Assembly (NCBI RefSeq): GCF_042652345.1 | Contig: NZ_JBHSJJ010000013.1 | Coordinates: forward strand, 62,001-126,000 | Direction of reading: 5' to 3' | Source: Negadavirga shengliensis | Lineage (GTDB): Bacteria; Bacteroidota; Bacteroidia; Cytophagales; Cyclobacteriaceae | Length of the DNA: 64,000 nt | Part shown: piece by piece, positions 25,558 through 34,305 of the stretch | Position numbering within the stretch: position 1 is the first letter of the stretch | Layout of the letters: every line of letters begins with the position of its first letter | Translations under genes and position numbers: made by a program | Notes under the pieces: model-generated | What the model was told of the DNA's origin: nothing | Databases searched by the model: none | Seen by the model: the letters and a program-made list of their open reading frames with translations, nothing else

Positions 25558-27606
25558 CTACCTATCAAAAGGCATCCATACGGCCATTTCGCTTGCTCCC
25601 CTGTTGGCCCAGGCAAAATAGGGAATCAGTCTTATAGGAGCGGTTTCCATTTTTTCTGCACCCAAAGGCCGGTAAAGCTGCTTTTCCCAGTTGCCACGGT
25701 CTTTGTACAGGGCCTGTCCTGTCAGGGACATCAGTTTTGTCCCATCAATTTCCACCCACTCGGCTTGAAATTCCCGGCTGGGGTTGATGATCACATCATC
25801 GATGCTCTTGCCCTCGGGCAGGTCCATGGATTCCACACAATACACCAATGGCCCCCTTTTCACTGCGACCTGATTTCTGGTTTGCTCCACCAAGGGGTGG
25901 GCCTCCAGGTACTTGACGGGCATGCGGAGTACCAATTTCACTTCATCACCTTTTTTCCAGGGACGGTGGATTTCTGCGTAGTTCCCCGACCGCAGGGAAA
26001 GATCTGTCTGTGCTTCCCCGTTGATTTCCAGTAGGGCATCCTCGCACCATTCCGGGACCCTCAGATAGAGGGAAAAGGCCCTTTCCGGTGCCTTTTGGAA
26101 ACTTAGGGTGATGGTTTCATCCCAGGGGTAAGCCGTTTTTTGCTCCAGTTCCAAGTCCCCGCCTTCCCCCAACTGGGTTTGAAGGCGATTACCCCCGTAC
26201 AAATTGACGTAGACTCCGTTTTCGGAAAGGCTGTAGGCATAATTGCTTACTTGGGCCAGCGTCCGGGCCACATTGGGGGGGCAGCAGTTGGATTTGGAGA
26301 TGTAATTTTCCCGGACATTGGGCCACCGCAGTTGATAGGGCAGGTCATCCTTGGCACTAAGCGGATTGGTATAGAAAAACCGGTTGCCTTCCAGACTGAT
26401 GCCGGAAAGGATGCTGTTGTAGAAATTCAGTTCCATGACATCCGCATACTTGGCGTCCTGGGTTACCTGCAGCATGCGCCAGTTCCAGAGCACGTTCCCA
26501 ATATTGGCGCAGGTTTCATTGTGGGCGGCGGCATTCGGGAGCTGGAAAGGCTTGCCATAAGCCTGGTGGGTCTTTTGCACCTCTACAGGATTATAAGAGG
26601 TGCCATCCGGCGAAACACCATCATACAATGCCCCGCAGCCTCCGTTCACGTACATTTTGCGGTAGACTACGTCTTCCCAGATCGATTGCAGGTTTTCAAA
26701 GAGGATATCCTCTCCGGTTTCTGCATACAGGTCAGCCACCCCTGCATACAAGTAGTTGGCCCTCACCGCATGGCCCATGGCCTCTTTTTGTTGCCGAAAG
26801 GGAACCCTGTCCTGATTGTCATCCGTGCCATCCTCGGTCACGCCCCTGATGTCAATGAGATTCTGGGCCAGTTCCAGGTATCTGGGGTCTTTCAAAGTAC
26901 GGTACATTTCCGTAATACCCATGTAATGGGAGGGGCAAATCGCATTCCTGGCCAGCTCCGGAGAGGCGTTCTGATAGAAATCGTAAAGAAAATCCGCTAC
27001 GCCTTTGGCCACGTTTAAAAAATTGTCCTTCCCAGTGGCCCTATAATGTACACAGGCGGCCGTCATCAGGTGGCCCATATTGTACTTTTCGAAACTCAAC
27101 TGTTTCTGTACCAATTCTTCTCCCAGTGTCCCCCACTTTTCTTCGATCAACACCGGCGTATGCAAATAGCCATCCGCCCTTTGGGCCATCCGGATCAGGT
27201 CAATCGCCTGGTCCATTTCCAGGTCCAGCTTGGGGTCTCCGGTAACCGCATACAACGAAGCCATGGCTTCCAATACCTTATAAAAATCCCCATCGTGGAA
27301 AGATGGACCTTTGTGCCTCCCTTTGTGCTGGCCCGCTGCTATCTCAAAATTCCTGAAAGAATGCGTGGTTTCCGCATCATGGTACAATTCCCACATGAAG
27401 GGAACCGTCTTCTCTTTTATTACCTCAAACCGGTCACCCCAAAAGCCCTCCGTCCATACCACATCCTGAAGGTTGACACTTCGAAGTTGGCTATGGGGGC
27501 TTTCGGTGGTATTGACCAAAGCCTTTACCTGTGCAAGGGCATTGCCTGTTGATAACAAAAGGAACAGCCAAATGAAACGGGTTAGGGATTTACTGAATAT
27601 ACGCAT
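25558..27606 (-). CDS. GH127 family beta-L-arabinofuranosidase-type enzyme
   Basis: A 682-residue secreted enzyme from the ATG at 27606 (MRIFSKS), which puts a signal peptide first (NALAQ). GH127 landmarks include VWTEGFWGDRFEV near the N-terminus, the (alpha/alpha)6 barrel, and the Zn/catalytic set: Glu364 and Cys366 in HNETC, and Cys441-Cys442 in SNCCPPN. Spacing matches the HypBA1 set (Glu338, Cys340, Cys417, Cys418), in which Cys417 is the nucleophile. It should release L-arabinofuranose, or a related sugar, from pectic side chains. It begins 10 bp after the DUF5703 gene, which indicates coupling. The exact linkage is not predictable. Confidence 0.92.
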   Translation of the reverse strand: MRIFSKSLTRFIWLFLLLSTGNALAQVKALVNTTESPHSQLRSVNLQDVVWTEGFWGDRFEVIKEKTVPFMWELYHDAETTHSFRNFEIAAGQHKGRHKGPSFHDGDFYKVLEAMASLYAVTGDPKLDLEMDQAIDLIRMAQRADGYLHTPVLIEEKWGTLGEELVQKQLSFEKYNMGHLMTAACVHYRATGKDNFLNVAKGVADFLYDFYQNASPELARNAICPSHYMGITEMYRTLKDPRYLELAQNLIDIRGVTEDGTDDNQDRVPFRQQKEAMGHAVRANYLYAGVADLYAETGEDILFENLQSIWEDVVYRKMYVNGGCGALYDGVSPDGTSYNPVEVQKTHQAYGKPFQLPNAAAHNETCANIGNVLWNWRMLQVTQDAKYADVMELNFYNSILSGISLEGNRFFYTNPLSAKDDLPYQLRWPNVRENYISKSNCCPPNVARTLAQVSNYAYSLSENGVYVNLYGGNRLQTQLGEGGDLELEQKTAYPWDETITLSFQKAPERAFSLYLRVPEWCEDALLEINGEAQTDLSLRSGNYAEIHRPWKKGDEVKLVLRMPVKYLEAHPLVEQTRNQVAVKRGPLVYCVESMDLPEGKSIDDVIINPSREFQAEWVEIDGTKLMSLTGQALYKDRGNWEKQLYRPLGAEKMETAPIRLIPYFAWANRGASEMAVWMPFDR

Positions 27607-27616
27607 TGGTTTTGTT

Positions 27617-29995
27617 TTATTTTTCAACGGATGGTTTTGAATCAAGTCTTAATTTCTTTTTTTCGTCGATATCCATTCCCAGCAGATTTATCACATCGTC
27701 TTTACGGGAACCGGGGGTTATCTTCAGGTTTTTGATGCTGCCGCCCTTCAGTTCTCCTTCTACGATGGTCTGGTAGGGAGCGTGCAGTCTGAACCGTACG
27801 TCCCAATCTTTTGGCCAGGCGGGAAAAAGTAAGATCTTCCTGCCATGGGTCTGCATCAGCATTTCCTGCAAGCCGATCATTCCCGCTCCTCCCCAGTTAT
27901 GGTCAGGTACCCAATCGAATCCCGGGCCCCAGAATGCCGGGAAACGCCTCCCGGAATCCGCTAGCTTTTTCAATGTGAAAGCAGCGGCCTGTTCCGTAAG
28001 CCCAAGGCGGGCTGCGAAGATGTTGTCCTGCTTCCAGCCTACATGGCTCCGGAACTTCAGGGCATCAGGATCATGATACCAGGTATTGAGGGCCAAATCC
28101 AAGCCGGGCCTGCCCAATCCATAAATCCCCCAGGGATATACCGGATAAAGCTGAGGGGTTTCCGTGTTGTTGACTCTTTCCCAAAGTTTGGCCGGGGCGA
28201 GCATGGTTTTGCCTTCGATTTCCCGTAAATTCAGAGGTGGCAAACGCCTCAGAAATCCTTCCCAATGCTTCACCTGATCCCCATCAAGGTATCCATCAGG
28301 AAGCTCCAGAAGCCTGGATGTTATGGTTTTAAGTGCGGAGATGGTGGTATTGGCATTATAAGCCATTTTGTAGGTTTCATTGGCCGTACCGGGGTAGATA
28401 ACCAAATGGCCGTTTTCGTCTAGTGATTTGGTGCCCCGCCGCCTGGCCCGGTACTGATAATGCTCGTCAAAAAACCTGAGACAGCTCTCGACAAAGGGAA
28501 TATATGCCCGGATATCTTCTCCGGTATACCTGTCTACCTCCAACATCATCAGGCAAAATTCCAGCACCGTATCCCATTGGTATTCCAGCCAGGCGTTGTA
28601 TTCCACGCCGGGGTCAAAATGCTCCGGCCTGTTCCAACTGTATTCCGCGGGATTGGGCAAGCCGAAATTCTCCAGTTGCTCCGAAAACACAGCCCCTTCA
28701 TGATCCCAGTAGGTTTTTGTTCGGAGTTCGGCGGTTTTCAACAAACGGAGATAGAAATCAAACTGTGGCTTGAGCATCTCAAAATCCCCTGTTTTCAACA
28801 TGGGAAAATGTACCAGCCGCTGGTTCATGGCCGTCGTGGTACCCCCTCCCCAGTTCCGGTGATCCGGGGTGAACCGCAGGGTGCTATCCGTATAAACCGG
28901 ATCCACGGTAAACAGGCCGCCGTTGAACTTGGTGGGATAAGTGCCGTAAGCATTGCAGCCCAGCATGTACCGGAAAAGCTGGTAATTCCTCCCCGCTGCC
29001 CAAATGCTGTCGTTGGCATGAGTACGGGAAGGGTCTGTGATGAGGTAGCTTCTATCCCAAAAATTTCTCCACCATTCCCTTGAAAGTTCTTTTGACTTCT
29101 CCACTAAGTCGGGTTCCAGGTTTATAAGCGGCCAAAGACCGTCCTGCCACCTTTCGATCTCCTGCGTTTGTTCCGTATGCAGGAAAATTCCAAGGTGCTG
29201 GCTGGTGTTTGCCTGCTTGCTGCGGATTTTCCAACCTTTATAATCGGTATCCTGATAGGTGCCATCCGTATTGCCAGCTGGTATCATATCCGTTCCACCC
29301 ATCCATCCTCCAAATTTAAGATAAGCTAATGGGTTGAACATTTCATCTTTGACGGCGTCGAGCTGCTGTTGTTCCGCCACCACATCAAACACTGTCTTTT
29401 CGGGGTTATTATGATAAAAAAGTACCCCGTTCTCTTCAAAGCCAATATGGTCAGCGCGGGCAATGACTTCACCCTGGGGTGCCCATTTATAAGAATTCGC
29501 CTGGTTGGCTTTTCCTTTTACCGGGCGGTCCTTGTGTCTCCAGCTTTCATACACGGCTGTCAGTTCCATGGGACTGTCACTATCAACCTCCACGTGGATA
29601 ATGGGCTGATAGACATCTGCCCATATTTCGATTTCAGCCTTTTGGCCCTCATTGTGGCCGGTGATTTTAACCGTGCTTTCCCGAAGCAGCAGTTCCTGGC
29701 GGAAAGTTTCCGGGTTTATAAACGGGTTGGGATCCAGTTCCAGCCTGACCCTTCCCAGTTTCAGGAGCGTATTGTGTTCATCAAAAGTCCCGCTTCTGGA
29801 AAAATAAAAATAAACCGCTCCGTCCTCCACCCAAACATTCATTCCGATGTCCCCTCCCCCCAAGGGTAAAGATTCGGAGGCATTTTGACTGGGGCTTTCC
29901 CAGACGGGATTATAAAAAGCCAAGTCCTGCGCCACAACAGCCACTGGAAATACAGTACATAGCATACAATAAAAAAGATAATTTACCTTGGACAT
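27617..29995 (-). CDS. DUF5703-type glycoside-hydrolase-like protein
   Basis: A 792-residue secreted protein from the ATG at 29995 (MSKVNYLFYCML), giving a signal peptide (VAVVAQ). The N-terminal domain (about 20-290) matches the DUF5703 pattern: NPVWESPSQNASESLPLGGGDIGMNVW and YFYFSRSGTFDEHNTLLKLGRVRL. It is followed by an (alpha/alpha)6-like catalytic-type domain (about 300-720, ILLFPAWPKDWDVRFRLHAP near the end) and a short C-terminal beta domain. The architecture resembles GH95/GH65 clan enzymes, so a side-chain glycosidase role is likely, but no residue can be named as catalytic. It is the first gene of the GH127/Sde182 run. One copy of the repeat motif lies just upstream (30030-30039). 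Confidence 0.75.
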   Translation of the reverse strand: MSKVNYLFYCMLCTVFPVAVVAQDLAFYNPVWESPSQNASESLPLGGGDIGMNVWVEDGAVYFYFSRSGTFDEHNTLLKLGRVRLELDPNPFINPETFRQELLLRESTVKITGHNEGQKAEIEIWADVYQPIIHVEVDSDSPMELTAVYESWRHKDRPVKGKANQANSYKWAPQGEVIARADHIGFEENGVLFYHNNPEKTVFDVVAEQQQLDAVKDEMFNPLAYLKFGGWMGGTDMIPAGNTDGTYQDTDYKGWKIRSKQANTSQHLGIFLHTEQTQEIERWQDGLWPLINLEPDLVEKSKELSREWWRNFWDRSYLITDPSRTHANDSIWAAGRNYQLFRYMLGCNAYGTYPTKFNGGLFTVDPVYTDSTLRFTPDHRNWGGGTTTAMNQRLVHFPMLKTGDFEMLKPQFDFYLRLLKTAELRTKTYWDHEGAVFSEQLENFGLPNPAEYSWNRPEHFDPGVEYNAWLEYQWDTVLEFCLMMLEVDRYTGEDIRAYIPFVESCLRFFDEHYQYRARRRGTKSLDENGHLVIYPGTANETYKMAYNANTTISALKTITSRLLELPDGYLDGDQVKHWEGFLRRLPPLNLREIEGKTMLAPAKLWERVNNTETPQLYPVYPWGIYGLGRPGLDLALNTWYHDPDALKFRSHVGWKQDNIFAARLGLTEQAAAFTLKKLADSGRRFPAFWGPGFDWVPDHNWGGAGMIGLQEMLMQTHGRKILLFPAWPKDWDVRFRLHAPYQTIVEGELKGGSIKNLKITPGSRKDDVINLLGMDIDEKKKLRLDSKPSVEK

Positions 29996-30029
29996 GGGAT
30001 GCTCAAAGTACCGGTTAAAGCGCAAACAA

Positions 30030-30039
30030 CCTTCCTGTT
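30030..30039 (-). promoter_or_regulatory. Single copy of the 10-bp repeat (AACAGGAAGG) upstream of the DUF5703 gene
   Basis: Nine of ten bases equal TACAGGAAGG. Only one copy is present, and the octamer 18 bp downstream (GTACTTTG) matches just the TTTG half of the -7 box and nearly abuts the ATG at 29995. It may be a weak or degenerate site, or chance. Confidence 0.25.
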
Positions 30040-30158
30040 CTATGGGGTTTTTGGAAATAAATACCCAAAAAATGGAATTATGTTTAATTTAACAAAACAA
30101 GTATAATTTTAACTAATATTTAATAAAATAAATATATTGTTAATTTATATTCAATAAA

Positions 30159-30190
30159 TTTGTCATTTAACTTGCGAATACATATTTTTG
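30159..30190 (+). promoter_or_regulatory. Promoter of the HAD gene (TTTG, 20 bp, TATTTTTG)
   Basis: TTTG (30159-30162) and TATTTTTG (30183-30190) are separated by exactly 20 bp, the full Bacteroidota -33/-7 layout. The ATG at 30218 is 27 bp downstream. The surrounding 30050-30200 is very AT-rich, as expected for a divergent control region. Confidence 0.7.
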
Positions 30191-30217
30191 AATTGAGAAT
30201 TTTAAACAGCAACTACC

Positions 30218-31036
30218 ATGAAAAAAAATATAGGATTTCTTATTGATATGGACGGGGTGATCTACCGTGGCGGCGAGCTGATAGCCGGTGCCAGGGAATT
30301 CATCCAGATGCTTTTAAGGGAAGATTATCCCTTCTTGTTCCTGACCAACAACAGCCAGAGAAACTGCCGGGATGTGGTGGCCAAGCTCAAGCGCATGGGT
30401 ATAGAGGTGGAGGAAAAACACATTTTCACCTGCGCCATAGCCACAGCCCGTTACTTGGCCTCGCAAAAACCCGGTGGCACGGCCTATGTGATCGGTGAGG
30501 GCGGATTATTGACCGCTCTGCACCAAAACGGTTATTCCATTGTGGACGATGATCCGGACTTCGTGGTCATCGGGGAAGGCAGGACGATCATGCTTGAGTC
30601 CGTGGACAAGGCAATCAACATGGTCCTGAAAGGGGCAAAGCTCATTGCCACCAACCTGGATCCCTATTGCCCCAGTTCAAACGATTCGATCCGGTCCGGA
30701 TGTGGGGCTTTTGTCTCCATGATCGAGTTGGCCACAGGCAAAAAGGCATTCAGCGCAGGAAAGCCCAGCCCAGTGATGATGCGGCTGGCCAAGGCAGAAT
30801 TAAGCACCCGTTCGTTCAACACCATCATGATAGGGGATACCATGGAAACCGATATCCTGGGAGGCGTGCAGATGGGATTCAAGACCGTGCTTACTTTGAC
30901 CGGCTCCACCAAAATGGATGACCTGGAACACTACGCCTATGGGCCGGATCACATCATCAGGAGCATTCATGACCTTTTGGATGGGGAGAGCTTTGATAAA
31001 ATAGCAAATGGGGAAATGGCCTTGGCTTTGGGTTAG
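30218..31036 (+). CDS. HAD superfamily IIA hydrolase (NagD-like phosphatase)
   Basis: A 272-residue cytoplasmic HAD-IIA phosphatase. Motif I is LIDMDGVIYRG with nucleophile Asp10 and acid/base Asp12; motif II is FLTNNS (about 41-46); motif III Lys is in AGKPSP (about 187); motif IV is IGDTMETDILGG (about 206-217). The C2-type cap lies between motifs II and III. Relatives dephosphorylate small sugar phosphates or nucleotides; the substrate here is not evident. It is transcribed away from the pectin genes under its own promoter (30159-30190) and followed by the 31070-31107 palindrome. Confidence 0.9.
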   Translation: MKKNIGFLIDMDGVIYRGGELIAGAREFIQMLLREDYPFLFLTNNSQRNCRDVVAKLKRMGIEVEEKHIFTCAIATARYLASQKPGGTAYVIGEGGLLTALHQNGYSIVDDDPDFVVIGEGRTIMLESVDKAINMVLKGAKLIATNLDPYCPSSNDSIRSGCGAFVSMIELATGKKAFSAGKPSPVMMRLAKAELSTRSFNTIMIGDTMETDILGGVQMGFKTVLTLTGSTKMDDLEHYAYGPDHIIRSIHDLLDGESFDKIANGEMALALG

Positions 31037-31069
31037 ATTCACCGATTGGTCTTTTGGGGAATGATTAAA

Positions 31070-31107
31070 CCGGGAAAAGGGAATAGATTATTATTCCCTT
31101 TTCCCGG
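31070..31107. terminator. 16-bp perfect inverted repeat between convergent genes
   Basis: Arms 31070-31085 and 31092-31107 are perfect complements (CCGGGAAAAGGGAATA on the left) with a 6-base loop. It lies 34 bp after the HAD stop and about 120 bp before the end of the convergent gene at 31227, so it could stop transcription from both sides. No long T-run follows on either strand. Confidence 0.6.
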
Positions 31108-31226
31108 AAATCCTTGGTCAAGAATTCACTTTTATTTCATGATTGCAAGCCGGAAGGCATACCGGTCAAAATCTGCCTCCCTCCCGCATTTTGCGGGTAA
31201 ATCCGATTGGAAAGAGTAAAATAAAC

Positions 31227-31775
31227 CTATCCTTCCACGTCACCATTGTCCCGCTTGTATCTCATGAATTTCTTCCAAAAAGCCACCGTTTCCCATTGGG
31301 CTTCATGTTCGTAATGTCTGTGCTTATAATCCACTTCATCCAGATTGATCCGTTTTCCCTTGTAACTTACTACAGACCTGCCCAGCACCGATAGGTCACC
31401 GGATACGTATTGCTTGACATGAATCAATTCGTGCAGGCATACCCACCGGTAATTATTGATGTCTTTCCTTATTCTGATAAAATAAATTTTGGGATGGTGC
31501 ATGACCACCATGCCATCGTACCCGGGCACCTCTCTGAGATAGCTGACCCTGATAAAAACATCCCGGAGGCCGATACGGTTGCAAAACCAGGCTACCAGTT
31601 CCTCAATATCATAGTCCGTGTTGTTTTGTACCTGTACTCCCGAAATTTCAGGATATGGATAATCAGGGCCTCCTATGGCAGCCCGCTTTGCGGAATCTCC
31701 TTCGAAAAGCGCATGTGCCGGACTTTCTACCAACGGAAAAAACAACAGGATAAGCAAAACCTTCTTCATGATCAT
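31227..31775 (-). CDS. Small secreted protein with HExxH motif
   Basis: A 182-residue protein with a clear signal peptide (about 1-22, MIMKKVLLILLFF to AHALF). Residues about 117-127 read LHELIHVKQYV, a zinc-peptidase HExxH with a following His-free stretch; YDGMVVMHHPKIYFIRI precedes it. The C-terminus is rich in His, Trp and Lys (HRHYEHEAQWETVAFWKKFM), and its EHEAQW could supply a third zinc ligand. I do not recognise the family. The motif suggests a minimal metallopeptidase or a peptidase-like domain, but activity is unproven. Two ATGs (31775 and 31769) are both possible starts. Confidence 0.65.
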   Translation of the reverse strand: MIMKKVLLILLFFPLVESPAHALFEGDSAKRAAIGGPDYPYPEISGVQVQNNTDYDIEELVAWFCNRIGLRDVFIRVSYLREVPGYDGMVVMHHPKIYFIRIRKDINNYRWVCLHELIHVKQYVSGDLSVLGRSVVSYKGKRINLDEVDYKHRHYEHEAQWETVAFWKKFMRYKRDNGDVEG

Positions 31776-31993
31776 TTGAGTTTTTATCTCAAATAAAAAG
31801 GCTTTCCATACGTGTTTCAGGCATTTTAGCCCTGCTGGTCAGGCGTTTGGACATATAGCTCTCCGGCCACTCCAAAGGGTCTTAGGAGGGATTTGCTGTC
31901 GTTTGTGGCCATAAGCTGTTATTTGTCTAAAAAAATGGTATTACGGTATAAAATTCTATAAATTAAGGGCTTACAAATACACAGAAATAAAGC

Positions 31994-33133
31994 ATGCAAA
32001 ATGATTTGGCATTCCCTTACAGGATTCCAGGCTGGCTTCAGCAAAGAAGGGTCAGGTATGTGATTTTTTGGACCCTCTTTGTGGTATATGAGGGCTTGGT
32101 ATGGGGCATGGTGGACGGTGCTTACAGCCAAAGGATAGTCACGTCATTCATAGAGCTTCCCATAAAGATACTGGCCGCTTATTTTACCTTATACATTCTT
32201 ATAGATCGATTGTTGATCAGGAAAAAATATGCCCTGTTTCTCAACGTGTTATTGCTTTCCATGGCCACCTTTGGCATCCTGATGAGATTGGTGGCTTTTT
32301 ATGTCATTTACCCCATCTATCTGCCGGAAGCCACTGCGGCTCCGCTGCTGTTTTTCCCAAAAGTGCTGATTGCCGTCTTTAATGTCTACTCCCCGGTGGC
32401 CATTCTGGCTATCTTTCATGTCATCAAGCATTGGTACAATTATCAGCAAACCACCCAAGAGCTGCAACAAACGGCGCAGAAACTGGAAAAAGAAAAGTTG
32501 GAGTCAGAGCTGAAGTTGCTTAAATCCCAGATTAATCCCCATTTTTTGTTCAACACGCTCAACAACCTGTATGCCCTTACTTTGAACAAATCGGATGATG
32601 CCCCGGAAGTCGTATACAAATTATCGGAACTGATGAATTATATGCTTTACGAAAGCAACCGCAAGCGGGTATCCTTGGAAAAAGAAATACAATATATCCA
32701 AAATTACATTTCTTTGGAGAAAATCAGGTATAACCCGTCCATTGACATTTCCTTGGAGGTGAAGGGCGATACCAAGGATATCCATCTGGCCCCTTTGCTC
32801 ATCCTTCCTTTTGTGGAAAACAGCTTCAAACATGGTTTGAGCAAGCAACTGTCGACGGGATGGATTCATATCCTTATTCAGGTTGAAAATGGGGAACTTA
32901 CCGTAAAAGTGGAAAACAGCAAAAACCTCGAAAACAATAAAACACCTAAACCGTCGGGCATCGGACTGGCCAATGTAAAACGGAGGCTGAAACTGCTTTA
33001 TCCCAATCTTTACAGTTTCAGGATCTTTGATGAGGAAACCACCTATATGGTCATATTAAAGATAAAATTAAACCAAAGCGACCAACCTAACAGCCCTTCG
33101 GCCCGGGAGGTGCCCAATACACTTGCCACCTGA
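31994..33133 (+). CDS. LytS-type sensor histidine kinase
   Basis: A 379-residue membrane kinase. Four predicted transmembrane helices fill about 20-145 (YVIFWTLFVVYEGLVW, ILAAYFTLYILI, LFLNVLLLSMATFGILM, VLIAVFNVYSPVAILAIF). A short coiled coil follows (about 155-175), then the His_kinase box QINPHFLFNTLNNLYAL with His183, then a GHKL ATPase domain with N-box LPFVENSFKHG and G-box GIGLANVKRRL. No extracytoplasmic sensor domain is present, so the signal is probably sensed in or at the membrane. It pairs with the LytTR regulator 76 bp downstream, which should be its phosphoacceptor. Confidence 0.93.
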   Translation: MQNDLAFPYRIPGWLQQRRVRYVIFWTLFVVYEGLVWGMVDGAYSQRIVTSFIELPIKILAAYFTLYILIDRLLIRKKYALFLNVLLLSMATFGILMRLVAFYVIYPIYLPEATAAPLLFFPKVLIAVFNVYSPVAILAIFHVIKHWYNYQQTTQELQQTAQKLEKEKLESELKLLKSQINPHFLFNTLNNLYALTLNKSDDAPEVVYKLSELMNYMLYESNRKRVSLEKEIQYIQNYISLEKIRYNPSIDISLEVKGDTKDIHLAPLLILPFVENSFKHGLSKQLSTGWIHILIQVENGELTVKVENSKNLENNKTPKPSGIGLANVKRRLKLLYPNLYSFRIFDEETTYMVILKIKLNQSDQPNSPSAREVPNTLAT

Positions 33134-33209
33134 ACGGCATAAGGCATCCCCTGAAAAGAAATCAGGATAATCAACCGGTTCAGCCGGGCCATTAAAAACG
33201 CACCTAGAG

Positions 33210-33932
33210 ATGAAATGTATAGTCGTAGATGATGAACCGCTTGCCCGTCAGCTGATTGAGGGCTATATCCAACGGGTAGATGGCCTGATCCTGGTAAAAA
33301 GCTGCGCCAATGCCGTAGAGGCCTTTGAAACCGTTCATACCGTGCCGGTTGACCTCATATTTTTGGATATAGAAATGCCCAAGGTATCCGGGTTGGACTT
33401 TCTACGATCCCTGAGCAAGCCGCCGAAAGTTATCCTCACTACCGCTTACAGGGAATTTGCTTTTGAAGCCTATAACCTTGATGTCATCGACTACCTGCTA
33501 AAGCCGATACTTTTTGAACGGTTTTTGAGAAGCCTGAGTAAAGTGTACGAATTTGGCCCCTCCCAGCGTGCGCTCCACACCCCCACCACGGTTAATCCAT
33601 CCAGTAAGCATCCCTATATTTATTTTAAAGAAGACAGGGAAATGGTAAAGGTTTATCTCAAAGATATCCTCTACATAGAAAGCATGAAAGATTATGTCAG
33701 GGTCAAAACTATAGACAAACAGATCATTTCCTATCAAAGAATCAGCTACTTGGAAGAGAAATTACCGGCAGACAAATTTTTACGTATTCACCGGTCATTT
33801 ATCATTGCCCTGGACCGGGTAAACGCCTATACGGTCCATTCGGTTAAAGTGGGGACAATGGAAATCCCCATCGGCCGCAACTACAAACTGGAGGCCTTAA
33901 AGGTCTTGAATGAAAACAATATTTTCAATTAA
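33210..33932 (+). CDS. LytTR-type response regulator
   Basis: A 240-residue regulator with a receiver domain (about 1-120) and a LytTR DNA-binding domain (about 140-237). The receiver has the acidic pocket VDDE (7-9), phosphoacceptor Asp53 in LIFLDIEMP, and the Lys of DYLLKPI. The LytTR part shows IYFKEDREMVKVYLKDILYIES, DYVRVKT, FLRIHRSFIIALDRVN and IPIGRNY, the usual beta-strand DNA-contact motifs. LytTR proteins bind short direct repeats. It lies 264 bp upstream of a promoter with four tandem 10-bp repeats (34198-34237), and the same repeats occur at two promoters in the pectin locus, so it is the best in-window candidate for their regulator. Confidence 0.93.
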   Translation: MKCIVVDDEPLARQLIEGYIQRVDGLILVKSCANAVEAFETVHTVPVDLIFLDIEMPKVSGLDFLRSLSKPPKVILTTAYREFAFEAYNLDVIDYLLKPILFERFLRSLSKVYEFGPSQRALHTPTTVNPSSKHPYIYFKEDREMVKVYLKDILYIESMKDYVRVKTIDKQIISYQRISYLEEKLPADKFLRIHRSFIIALDRVNAYTVHSVKVGTMEIPIGRNYKLEALKVLNENNIFN

Positions 33933-33956
33933 AAATCATCAGCGCAACCGCGAGCA

Positions 33957-33992
33957 TGCCGGGGAGACGAAGCCACCAATGCGGCAAGTTTT
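33957..33992 (+). terminator. Weak terminator-like hairpin after the LytTR regulator
   Basis: TGCCG (33957-33961) and CGGCA (33982-33986) can pair across a long loop and are followed by AGTTTTTT. It lies 24 bp past the regulator stop. The short stem makes it a weak call. Nothing else was seen between here and the repeats at 34189. Confidence 0.3.
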
Positions 33993-34188
33993 TTAAATCT
34001 CTTACAATTTTGGCACGGTCATTCATAGGGAACATTTGATTAAGTATGCAGAGGGGCGAGGTTTAAACCGGTGAAATGGGCCAAGGAAAAATAAGGCGAC
34101 TGTCTCCGCCGCCCTATTAAACCAATCAATCTATTAATAAACCCAAATCCAAACATAAAGCAGTTTGTCAACATAAGTTTCCTGAGCC

Positions 34189-34254
34189 TACCCGTCTTAC
34201 AGGAAGGTACAGGTAAGTACAGAAAGGTAAGGGAAAGTTGATTCCCTTTCTTTG
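34189..34254 (+). promoter_or_regulatory. PKD-lipoprotein promoter with four tandem 10-bp repeats
   Basis: TACCCGTCT (34189-34197) is followed without gaps by TACAGGAAGG, TACAGGTAAG, TACAGAAAGG and the weaker TAAGGGAAAG (34198-34237). TTTCTTTG (34247-34254) is a -7-like box 19 bp after the third repeat; the ATG at 34306 is 51 bp on. TACCCnTCT next to the first repeat also occurs at the SusC promoter (5617-5625). There is no TTTG at -33. Confidence 0.65.
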
Positions 34255-34305
34255 TTTAGTTTTAGGGTTCAATCTATCCCAAAGTATAACCAAATAAAGA
34301 AAAAT

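Noticed and set aside
26140..27018. 292-residue plus-strand open frame
   Set aside because: Antisense to GH127, whose catalytic motifs are intact. No domain or start context.
30004..30011. GTACTTTG as a -7 box for the DUF5703 gene
   Set aside because: Only the TTTG half matches, and it sits too close to the ATG at 29995.
31994..33932. Hybrid two-component (HTCS) PUL regulator
   Set aside because: The kinase and regulator are separate proteins with LytS/LytTR domains and no periplasmic Y_Y_Y sensor, so it is not an HTCS.
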